DNA from: DASZFV01 sp036494575
Lineage (GTDB): Bacteria; Myxococcota_A; Polyangia; Fen-1088
Assembly (NCBI GenBank): GCA_036494575.1
Contig: DASXOE010000041.1
Location: 1-64,000, forward strand
Reading direction: 5' to 3'
Length of the DNA: 64,000 bases
Position 1 is the stretch's first letter. Every line of letters starts with the position of its first letter. Below the pieces are notes generated by a model, which saw only the letters and a program-made list of their open reading frames with translations, was not told where the DNA came from and made no database searches. The translations under genes and the position numbers were made by a program. This document shows positions 56,792-63,248 of this stretch, in pieces.

Positions 56792-57016
56792 ATGTCGACG
56801 TTGAGAAAGCAGGTTGTGGACGGCCCGCCCTTTGGCCAGTTCATCGATCCGGACGAGGCATACGTGCACTCGCAAGGCGAGTCCCTCGGCAGCGGCGCCC
56901 TCGGCGGGTGGAGCCAGGCGAATTTCGGCGGGTTTTTCTCGGAAGAACCCTCCGTCGAGATCCGGGAGGAGATCCTGAGGGTGCGCGAAGAGCGCGCGAG
57001 AGGAACGCCGACCTGA
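56792..57016 (+). CDS. Small soluble protein, unknown (74 aa)
   Basis: The 74-residue frame MSTLRKQVVDGPPFGQFIDP contains an aromatic/Gly stretch (GGWSQANFGGFFSEEP) and a charged helical end (SVEIREEILRVREERARG). GGGAGG upstream supports a start at GTG 56786 or ATG 56792. It is convergent with the radical SAM gene (36-nt gap). It could be an independent small protein; a peptide-substrate role for the radical SAM enzyme is only speculation. Confidence 0.55.
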   Translation: MSTLRKQVVDGPPFGQFIDPDEAYVHSQGESLGSGALGGWSQANFGGFFSEEPSVEIREEILRVREERARGTPT

Positions 57017-57052
57017 GCAAGAACGCGCGCGCGACTCCCGCGCGGCGTGAGG

Positions 57053-59005
57053 TCACGTGGCGCGGAGCGCCTTGCGAATCAAGTCGGGCGGAACGTCGGG
57101 CGGGGGCAGGCGGGGCGCCCGCGTCGTCCGCCCTTTCGGGCGCTCCTTGAACCACGTGCGGACGTCGGCGTCGAGGCCAATCCCGTGCATGAAGTTGTAG
57201 ACGGCCTTGCGCAGCCCGCGGCCGAGCGTCTCGTGATCGCAGCCGACCGGGTCCTCGAACGGCAGCTCGTTGCGCGCGAACGTCGACGCCGGCTCGGGGC
57301 GCAGGCGGATGCCGAAGAGCTCGGGGCGAAGGCCGATGGGGCTGTGCGCCGTGGCCGCGAAGCGGTGCCAGAACGCCGACTGGATGCAGCCCTCCTCGAA
57401 GAGCTGGCGCACGCGCTCGAGGGCGTCGATGGTCTCCTGCTCCGTCTCGGTGGGAAAGCCGTACATCAGATAGGCGTGAACCATGATGCCGGCGTCGGTG
57501 AAGGCGCGCGAGACGCGGGCCACCTGGGCCACGGTCACGCCCTTCTTCATGAGGGCCAGCAGGCGATCGGACGCCACCTCGAGGCCGCCGCTCACGGCCA
57601 CGCAGCCCGAGCGTGCCAGGAGCGCGGCGAGGGCGGGCGTGAAGGTCTTCTCGAAGCGGATGTTGCCCCACCACGTGATCGTCACCCGGCGCGCGATGAG
57701 ACGCTCCGCGAGCGCCCGCAGCGCCGCCGGGGGCGCCGCCTCGTCGACGAAGTGAAAGCCGCTCTGGCCGGTCTCTACCGCGAGCGCGACGATGCGATCG
57801 ACGAGCAGGTCGGCCGCGAGCGGATCGTAGCGGCCGATGTAGTCGAGCGTGACGTCGCAGAACGTGCACTTCTTCCAGTAGCAGCCGTGCGCGACCGTCA
57901 GCTTGTTCCAGCGGCCATCCGACCAGAGCCGGTGCATCGGGTTGAGCATCTCGACGAGCGACAGGTAGCGCCCGAGGGGCAGGCCGTCGTAGGTGGGTGT
58001 GCCCGTCTCGGCGTGGGGAATGTCGTGGAGCGACGGATCGCTGCGCGTGACGACGCGATCGCCCTCCCGCAGCATCGTACGAAGGAGAGGCCGCCGTTCG
58101 TCGCGGCCCGCGCGCAGGAAGTCGATGAGCGCCAGCAACGGCGCCTCGCCGTCATCGAGCGTGATGTAGTCCACGTGCTCGAAGACGCGCGGATCCGAGA
58201 GCCCGCGCAGCTCGGTGTTGACGTAGCCGCCGCCCATGGCGACCACGGTCTCCGGTCGCGCGCGCTTGACCGCGCGCGCGATTCGGAACGCGCCGTAGAC
58301 ATTGCCTGGAAACGGCACCGTGAGCGCGAGGAGATCCGGCGCGTGGTGCCGGGCCAGCTCGACGGCCAGCTCGTCGAGCCAGGCGTCGATCAAGGTGGGC
58401 GGGCCTGCGAGCGCCTCGCGAAGCGCGTCGAAGGTCGGCGCGCTCGCCGCGAGGGCCTCGCCGTAGCGCGCGAGCTCGAAGCGCGCGTCGACGCCGTCGC
58501 GCACCACGTCCGCCAGATCGTCGATGTACAACGTGGCCAGGTACTTCGCGCGATCCACGAGCCCCAGCTCGCCGAAGGCCCAGAGCAGCATGTCGTCCTC
58601 GGCGCCGGCGCGCAGCACGGCGAAGCGCGGCCCCTCGGGCAGGAACGCGCGGCCGGCGATGCGCAGCGCCAGCGTCGGGTCGCCGCCTTGGAGGAATCTC
58701 ACGACGGCGTCGATCGTCGCGAGGTAGCGCTCGTGCTCGGCGAGGAAGAACGCCACCGAAGGTGGGCGGGCCGCGGTCTCCCCGCCGCGGCCGGCGCGCG
58801 GCCGCCTTCGCTCGAGCTCGTCGCGGACCGCCTCGAGCCCGTCCCGCGACAACAGGCGCAGCACGAGCCCGAGCGCCGGGTCGTCTTGCACGGCCACCAC
58901 GCCGCGCGCGATGGCGTGCGTCCGCAGGAATCCCGTCAGGTAGGCCGTGGCCGGGTAGGGCGTGTTCACCTGGACCATCGGCGGCGTGAGGAGCAGGACT
59001 TTCAT
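57053..59005 (-). CDS. B12-binding-type radical SAM protein with CX4CX2C cluster motif
   Basis: The 650-residue product's N-terminal part resembles the Rossmann-like domain of B12-dependent radical SAM enzymes (VLLLTPPMVQVNTPYPATAY, DLLALTVPFPGNVYGAFRIA, VVAMGGGYVNTEL). The expected DxHxxG cobalamin motif reads DDPALG, with Pro in place of His. The cluster motif is HGCYWKKCTFCD: Cys 375, 380 and 383, i.e. CX4CX2C rather than CX3CX2C. ARRVTITWWGNIRFE, VAVSGGLEVASDRLL and HAYLMYGFPTETEQETIDAL are typical of the AdoMet barrel. The substrate is unknown. Confidence 0.88.
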   Translation of the reverse strand: MKVLLLTPPMVQVNTPYPATAYLTGFLRTHAIARGVVAVQDDPALGLVLRLLSRDGLEAVRDELERRRPRAGRGGETAARPPSVAFFLAEHERYLATIDAVVRFLQGGDPTLALRIAGRAFLPEGPRFAVLRAGAEDDMLLWAFGELGLVDRAKYLATLYIDDLADVVRDGVDARFELARYGEALAASAPTFDALREALAGPPTLIDAWLDELAVELARHHAPDLLALTVPFPGNVYGAFRIARAVKRARPETVVAMGGGYVNTELRGLSDPRVFEHVDYITLDDGEAPLLALIDFLRAGRDERRPLLRTMLREGDRVVTRSDPSLHDIPHAETGTPTYDGLPLGRYLSLVEMLNPMHRLWSDGRWNKLTVAHGCYWKKCTFCDVTLDYIGRYDPLAADLLVDRIVALAVETGQSGFHFVDEAAPPAALRALAERLIARRVTITWWGNIRFEKTFTPALAALLARSGCVAVSGGLEVASDRLLALMKKGVTVAQVARVSRAFTDAGIMVHAYLMYGFPTETEQETIDALERVRQLFEEGCIQSAFWHRFAATAHSPIGLRPELFGIRLRPEPASTFARNELPFEDPVGCDHETLGRGLRKAVYNFMHGIGLDADVRTWFKERPKGRTTRAPRLPPPDVPPDLIRKALRAT

Positions 59006-59066
59006 CGGCGCCGCCGAATCTACCGGATCCCCCGGCCGACCGGCGGCGCCGCCGCGCGCGCGACCG

Positions 59067-59384
59067 CTACATGGTGCCGCCGGAGCCGGCGCTGCCGCTG
59101 CCGCTCATTCCGGCCGTGCCCTTGTCCTTGTGGCGCTTCCGCGCGCTCTTGCCGCCGCCCGTGCCCGCGGCGCCGGTCGAGCCGCCCGTGTCGCCGCCCG
59201 CCGTCGTGTTGCGATCGTCCGAATCATTGAATCCCGGCCCCGGGTACCCCCCCGGGTGCTCGTCGTTGTTTTCGCTGCCCGCGGCACCGCCTGGAGACGG
59301 CGCGTTTCCAGGTGCGGACTCGCCTAGCGCGACGCCGCTCGCGAGAATGCCTGAGACGAGGAGAGCTAGAGCCGTGTTCTTCAT
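59067..59384 (-). CDS. Small secreted low-complexity protein
   Basis: The 105-residue product has a signal peptide (NTALALLVSGILASGVALGE). The mature part is Gly/Asn/Asp/Pro-rich (ENNDEHPGGYPGPGFNDSDD), then Gly/Thr/Ser, with a basic patch KSARKRHKDKG. AAAGGA 7 nt upstream fixes ATG 59384. It lies 61 nt upstream of the radical SAM gene on the same strand. The function is unknown. Confidence 0.65.
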   Translation of the reverse strand: MKNTALALLVSGILASGVALGESAPGNAPSPGGAAGSENNDEHPGGYPGPGFNDSDDRNTTAGGDTGGSTGAAGTGGGKSARKRHKDKGTAGMSGSGSAGSGGTM

Positions 59385-59560
59385 GGTTGCGTCCTTTCTC
59401 GCGAAGGGACGTTCAAAGGCCGTACCAAGACGCCGAGCGAAGCGCTCTGCGGCACGGGCCGTGCTGCGTGGCCGTGCGTCGCGACGAACGCTACGGCCAC
59501 GCTGATGAGCACGAGGAGCTTTCGGCCGATCGAGGTCTCGACGAGCTGGGAGAGGTTCAC
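59381..59560 (-). CDS. Possible 59-aa membrane peptide
   Basis: From GTG 59560 the frame reads VNLSQLVETSIGRKLLVLIS with a hydrophobic continuation (VAVAFVATHGHAA). It ends with an ATGA overlap on the next gene. There is no ribosome site. The overlap and the single membrane segment favour a real gene, but chance is possible. Confidence 0.3.
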   Translation of the reverse strand: MNLSQLVETSIGRKLLVLISVAVAFVATHGHAARPVPQSASLGVLVRPLNVPSRERTQP

Positions 59561-59823
59561 GGTCTGGCGTCCAACGACGCGTGCCCCTCCGCTGCGGCTC
59601 GAGCCACGAGACTCCGAAAAAGCGCGGCGCCGCCGCCCGCGCGCCAGCTCGCCGCGCAAGGCGACCGGGAATCTCGGGATTGATCGAAGAAGCCTCATGG
59701 CGTGCACCAATGGTGACGCGCGCCGCGGGTGTCAATATCGACGGCGGCCCCGTCAAGGCTGATACGGAGGCGCCCGACTCGCGCCGCACGCGCGGGACGC
59801 CGACGGTTCCGGCCAGGCTGGCG
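59561..59823. other. Gene-free stretch upstream of the small secreted genes
   Basis: These 263 nt lie between the possible 59-aa peptide and the 59824 lipoprotein stop, both minus-strand. I see no supported gene, repeat or strong hairpin. A promoter for the radical SAM unit is expected here. Confidence 0.4.
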
Positions 59824-60102
59824 TTACTTTCCCGTGGTCGAAGTCGGCGCCGGGCTCAGCGGCGGCGAGGTCTGGCTGTTGGTCGTGGGCCCAGCTGGGC
59901 CGGCGCCGAGACCGACGTCCGAAGGAACGATGACGCCGCGCCTGCCGGGGGCGGGCGGCGGCGGCAGCGCCGCGTCCCACGGAGGCTTCTCGGCGGCTTG
60001 GTCGAGGGGCGACGGCGCACCACCGCCATGCGCGCGACAGGCGACGAACCCGGGCGCCCCCAGCGCCACGACGGTGAGGGCGACGAGCACCAGCCTCTTC
60101 AA
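59824..60102 (-). CDS. Small Pro-rich lipoprotein
   Basis: The 92-residue product has a signal peptide with lipobox-like FVAC (ALGAPGFVACRAHGG). The remainder is Pro/Ala/Gly-rich (WDAALPPPPAPGRRG) and probably unstructured. Its start overlaps the PP2C stop (ATGA), so the two are co-expressed. Confidence 0.6.
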   Translation of the reverse strand: MKRLVLVALTVVALGAPGFVACRAHGGGAPSPLDQAAEKPPWDAALPPPPAPGRRGVIVPSDVGLGAGPAGPTTNSQTSPPLSPAPTSTTGK

Positions 60103-60959
60103 GGCGGCGCCTCGAGAGGGCCGCAGTCGGCGACGACGACCGTGACGTTGTCCGGTCCGCCGGAGGCGAGCGCGGCCGCGATGAGCGCCTGCGCGGCGGC
60201 GGCTGGATCGTCAGGCGCCGTCTTGAGGATAGACGCGATCGAATCGTCCGACACGGGTCCATGCAAGCCGTCCGAGCACAGGAGGACGCGATCGCCCTCT
60301 TGGAGCGGGACGTCGGTGATGACCGGTTGAACGCGCCCCGTGGTGCCAAGGGCCTGGACGAGGACGTGCCGATACGGAAAGTGCTCGACCTGATCGGGCC
60401 GCAGGACGCCCGCCTCGACGAGTTGCGACGCCATCGTTTGATCTCGCGTGAGGAGCTCGAGCCGCCCACCCCGCAGCAGATAGGCGCGCGAGTCACCCAC
60501 CTGGGCGAGCGAGAGATGATCGAGCCCGAAGACCGCCGCCGTGCAGGTCGTGCCCATGCCCTTGTCCTCGGGGTGGGCGTTGGCCTCCGCGAGGATCGCC
60601 CGGTTCGCGCCTTCGAGGGCGCTCTTCAGCGTGGGCCCGGGCGCGCTCACGAGCGCCGGGCCCGCACCGGCGAGCTCGGCTTTGATCGTCGCGGCCGCCA
60701 CCTCGGCGGCGACGTCGCCCGCGGGCGGGCCGCCCATACCGTCGCACACGACGGCCAGCATCCCGGGGCGGCAGACCGAGACCTCCGTACGGACGCACGG
60801 GCTGCTCATCCGACCGGACGCGAGATCCGCGATCACGAACGTGTCTTGATTCTCATCTCGCTCTCGGCCGACGTCCGATCCGCCGCAGACCGTGAAGTGA
60901 CGACTCGCTCTCGTGGCCTCTGCCTTGGGCGCGCTCGCCAGCGTGGGTGCATCAGGCAT
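60099..60959 (-). CDS. PP2C-family Ser/Thr protein phosphatase
   Basis: The 286-residue soluble PPM-fold phosphatase has GRERDENQDTFVIADL (metal Asp), AVVCDGMGGPPAGDVAAEVA (second metal site), GMGTTCTAAVFGLDHLSLAQ, VGDSRAYLLRGGRLELLTRD, RVLLCSDGLHGPV and SGGPDNVTVVVADC. It likely reverses Hanks-type kinase phosphorylation. No kinase gene is in the window. ATG 60959 is the most natural start (MPDAPTLASA). Confidence 0.94.
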   Translation of the reverse strand: MPDAPTLASAPKAEATRASRHFTVCGGSDVGRERDENQDTFVIADLASGRMSSPCVRTEVSVCRPGMLAVVCDGMGGPPAGDVAAEVAAATIKAELAGAGPALVSAPGPTLKSALEGANRAILAEANAHPEDKGMGTTCTAAVFGLDHLSLAQVGDSRAYLLRGGRLELLTRDQTMASQLVEAGVLRPDQVEHFPYRHVLVQALGTTGRVQPVITDVPLQEGDRVLLCSDGLHGPVSDDSIASILKTAPDDPAAAAQALIAAALASGGPDNVTVVVADCGPLEAPP

Positions 60960-61080
60960 TCTCCCGACAAGATAAGGCTGGTTCCGAGGCGCGCCAGATG
61001 CCCGATCGATTTTGTCGGGCACGGTCGCCGCGACCGGGATCAATGCTTATGCGTTGAGAAACCTCATCCAAGGAGCGCCC

Positions 61081-61323
61081 ATGCCAGGCATTCGACGGTT
61101 CCCGAACGTCACGAAAACCCTCAGCCTCGCCGCAATGCTCGCGGCCTCCGTCGTCTTGTCGGGTCTTTGCGGAGGCGGCTGCGCGTACAGCGGGATGGCG
61201 GCGACACCGGACGGAACGGTGGTCCTCGCGCGCAACTCCCTGCTCGGCGCGAATCGGAAGATCTTCGTGTGTCACATCGCGGGGAACGATCTCAAGTGCG
61301 TCGAGAGCGCGTCCCCGCCGTAG
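61081..61323 (+). CDS. Small lipoprotein, unknown (80 aa)
   Basis: The 80-residue product has a lipoprotein signal (AAMLAASVVLSGLCGGGCAY) and the mature sequence TPDGTVVLARNSLLGANRK with IFVCHIAGNDLKCVES. Two Cys near the C-terminus may pair. AAGGAG 5 nt before ATG 61081 fixes the start. It is divergent from PP2C. Confidence 0.7.
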   Translation: MPGIRRFPNVTKTLSLAAMLAASVVLSGLCGGGCAYSGMAATPDGTVVLARNSLLGANRKIFVCHIAGNDLKCVESASPP

Positions 61324-61327
61324 CCCC

Positions 61328-61789
61328 TCACCGGGACGCCGCGCTTTCGACGTGGTCATTGTAGACGTTCAGGGCGTCGACCGCGTTCGTGGCGCCCGCG
61401 CCCATGAGGCCGAGGCCGACGCCAGCGGTCGCGACGCCCGCGCCGGCGGAGAACCAGCCCGCCGGCTTGGCGATCGCGGCGCCGACGACGACCGCGGCGA
61501 GGCCGCATACGTAGGCCGGGACGCCGACGACGAGCTGGTGGCGCGCCCGCCGTGCGTAGCGAACGGCGTCCGGCTCGCCCGCGACGAGCGCCGCGAGATC
61601 GCCGCCGAGCGGTCCGATCGGCGCCTCGACGCCTTCCTTGACGTACCAGGGAACGCCGTGGCGGATGACGATGCCGATGCGTGGGCTCGCCGAGGGTTGA
61701 TAGGCGGTGCCGCACGCCCCGGCCAGAAGCGCGACCACGGCCGCGCCGATGACGACCGGTCCGGCGCCGCGGATGCGCCGCGCGCTCAT
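61328..61789 (-). CDS. Lipoprotein with two membrane segments, downstream of C39 copy 2
   Basis: The 153-residue product has lipobox LLAGAC (VVALLAGACGTAY), then a soluble part (RIGIVIRHGVPWYVKEGVEA) and two hydrophobic Gly/Ala-rich segments (LVVGVPAYVCGLAAVVVGAA, AGVATAGVGLGLMGAGATNA). ATG 61789 overlaps the peptidase stop (ATGA). It is third in the tail-protein/C39 unit of locus 2 and has no counterpart in locus 1, where treY follows. Confidence 0.65.
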   Translation of the reverse strand: MSARRIRGAGPVVIGAAVVALLAGACGTAYQPSASPRIGIVIRHGVPWYVKEGVEAPIGPLGGDLAALVAGEPDAVRYARRARHQLVVGVPAYVCGLAAVVVGAAIAKPAGWFSAGAGVATAGVGLGLMGAGATNAVDALNVYNDHVESAASR

Positions 61790-62358
61790 GCCGGCGCGAC
61801 GACGAGCGTGAGCCGCCCCGCATCGCGCCATTCGTGGTCGAAAGACGCGAGCCCATCCTCGCGCGGGCCGCGCCCCGGATCCAGGAGCAGGACGTGGCTG
61901 GTGGCTTCGTTGATGCCAATCACGACCTCGTAGTGAGACAGGGCCTTGTCGCCCGTGTAGCGTTGCACGAGCCCGACGAGGACCGGCCGATTGGCTCGAA
62001 GCTCGCGCACGAGATCCGCCTCCACGCCCGTGATGAGGAAGGCTCGTAGCCCCTTGTCGCGCGCGAGCTGGCGGAGCGCGCCCGCGGTCGAACCCTGCTC
62101 GCGGGCCGAGGGCATGGCCAATCGGACCTGGACCGCGGCATCGGCGACGCCCCAGTGGTCGAGCACCATCGCCAATGCCGCACTTCCGCAGTCGTGGGCC
62201 GACTCCTGCCGAATGACCCGCACGCCGCGGACCATCAACCAACCCGGCTGTCGGTCGATCTCGGCCAAGGAGACCGTCCGAGCGGAGCCGCGATAGCAAC
62301 CGGCGACGGCGACCAAGAGGATCGCCGCGCGGCCGGCGCGGAAAAGAGCGAGCTTCAA
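61786..62358 (-). CDS. Lipoprotein C39-like cysteine peptidase (copy 2)
   Basis: The 190-residue product starts at TTG 62358, overlapping the tail-protein stop as TTGA. The lipobox is VAVAG then Cys 21, the same position as in copy 1. Catalytic residues are Cys 57 in AHDCGSAALAMVLDHWG, His 142 in LSHYEVVIGIN and Asp 160 in LLLDPGRG. The C39-type insertion PSAREQGSTAGALRQLARDK matches the equivalent stretch in copy 1 (GEPAPAGGVSAGALRDEARR). No transporter domain is present. It is likely periplasmic and membrane-anchored. The target is unknown, with the coupled tail protein the obvious candidate. Confidence 0.82.
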   Translation of the reverse strand: MKLALFRAGRAAILLVAVAGCYRGSARTVSLAEIDRQPGWLMVRGVRVIRQESAHDCGSAALAMVLDHWGVADAAVQVRLAMPSAREQGSTAGALRQLARDKGLRAFLITGVEADLVRELRANRPVLVGLVQRYTGDKALSHYEVVIGINEATSHVLLLDPGRGPREDGLASFDHEWRDAGRLTLVVAPA

Positions 62359-62678
62359 AGCAGCAAGATGATGAGGATGACGAGCAGCAGGATGATCAGT
62401 CCCGTGCTGCCGATGATGACGACGTCGCCGCCTCGAAAGGCTTCGAGGCCCGCGGCGCTGACCTCGCGTTCGACATAAAGGTCGTCGAAGGCTGGCTCGG
62501 GCGCCGGCGGGGGCGCCTGCGTCCGCGTCTCCAGAGACGCGGGAGCTTCCGTGGCCGCACGCGCGGGCGGGTTCCCCTTGGCCCAGGCGTCGGCCGTGCC
62601 GAAGCTGAGGGTCAGGGCGAGCGCGAACGATACGGGAAGCCACCGCCGCCAACGGCGTGCCTTCGCGCGGGGTGGCAT
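62355..62678 (-). CDS. Small secreted protein with C-terminal hydrophobic tail (copy 2)
   Basis: The product is 107 residues from ATG 62678 (AGGAG 4 nt upstream; ATG 62702 is an alternative). A basic N-region and signal peptide (WLPVSFALALTLSFGTADAW) lead to a Pro/Ala-rich middle, then YVEREVSAAGLEAFRGGD and the tail VVIIGSTGLIILLLVILIIL. The Y-x2-R-E-x8-F-[K/R]-G block and IGxST tail align with copy 1 without gaps up to that G. Confidence 0.8.
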   Translation of the reverse strand: MPPRAKARRWRRWLPVSFALALTLSFGTADAWAKGNPPARAATEAPASLETRTQAPPPAPEPAFDDLYVEREVSAAGLEAFRGGDVVIIGSTGLIILLLVILIILLL

Positions 62679-62786
62679 GGATCTCCTGGTTGTCGTCGGC
62701 ATGTCCACTTGCCTCCTGTGCCTCGTCACTCTCGGGCCGGCGCCCAGATCTGCCCCGCGGCGACCCACCGGCTCGCCCTTCCAAAT

Positions 62787-62802
62787 TCAATCCGTGTGCC
62801 AG
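62787..62802 (-). promoter_or_regulatory. -24/-12-like element before tail-protein copy 2
   Basis: Minus-strand TGGCACACGGATTGAA gives a perfect -24 half and GG-N10-GA. It nearly matches the glgX upstream motif. The predicted leader to ATG 62678 is about 97 nt. Confidence 0.33.
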
Positions 62803-62928
62803 GCCGTGGGGCCGCCAGGCGGCCGCGCGTCTCGCCGGGGCTCGAGCCGCCGTTACCGAAGGGAACGCGACGCTACCCATCCGTGACGTCGCTGGCGCCG
62901 GCGCCGCGCGAGACCGCGGTTTTGGCGC

Positions 62929-62944
62929 CGGCACGCGCGTCGCT
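62929..62944 (+). promoter_or_regulatory. Candidate sigma54 promoter before the GlsB-like gene
   Basis: CGGCACGCGCGTCGCT has GG-N10-GC (GG 62930-62931, GC 62942-62943) and two mismatches to TGGCACG-N4-TTGCT. The predicted start near 62955 leaves room for the AAAGGA ribosome site of ATG 62989. Confidence 0.42.
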
Positions 62945-62988
62945 ACGCGTAGGTCACGGAGCGTTTTCTCACTCGAAAGGATCGAACC

Positions 62989-63246
62989 ATGCACATCCTG
63001 TGGGCACTCATCGTGGGGCTCGTCGTCGGGGCCATCGCCAAGCTCGTCATGCCGGGCCGCGATCCGGGCGGCATCGTCGTGACGTCGTTGCTCGGCATCG
63101 CCGGTTCGCTCGTCGCTGCCTTGATCGGGCGCGCGCTGGGCATCTACCGCGCCGGCGACGTCGGCCCAGGCATCATCGCGTCGATCGTGGGAGCGGTCAT
63201 TCTGCTCGCCATCTATCGGGTCGTCATGCGCCGCAGGCTCGTCTGA
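62989..63246 (+). CDS. GlsB/YeaQ/YmgE-family stress membrane protein
   Basis: The 85-residue product has three hydrophobic segments: ILWALIVGLVVGAIAKLVMP, GIVVTSLLGIAGSLVAALIG and GIIASIVGAVILLAIYRVVM. The conserved PGRDPGG motif is typical of the transglycosylase-associated (GlsB/YeaQ/YmgE) family, which is induced by stress; the molecular role is unknown. AAAGGA 8 nt before ATG 62989 fixes the start. It is convergent with ku (2-nt gap). Confidence 0.92.
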   Translation: MHILWALIVGLVVGAIAKLVMPGRDPGGIVVTSLLGIAGSLVAALIGRALGIYRAGDVGPGIIASIVGAVILLAIYRVVMRRRLV

Positions 63247-63248
63247 CG

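Larger units (their letters stand above)
62679..62988. other. Divergent 310-nt regulatory region
   Basis: It lies between the tail-protein copy 2 (minus) and the GlsB-like gene (plus). It holds a -24/-12-like motif for each gene and the GC-rich palindrome-prone stretch at 62890-62935. I see no gene in it. Confidence 0.5.

Noticed and set aside
61010..61032. Sigma54-like match (GGGCACGG with GG-N10-GC) before the 80-aa lipoprotein
   Set aside because: The TT of the -12 element is CC and the distance to ATG 61081 is ordinary. Without the consensus T residues it is likely chance in GC-rich DNA.
1801..62870. Recurrent CGGTAAC in several intergenic gaps (1806, 1834, 6504, 15660, 18234, 29883 complement, 62853 complement)
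   Set aside because: Spacing to starts and orientation vary and no partner element is constant. I could not separate it from chance without genome-wide counts.
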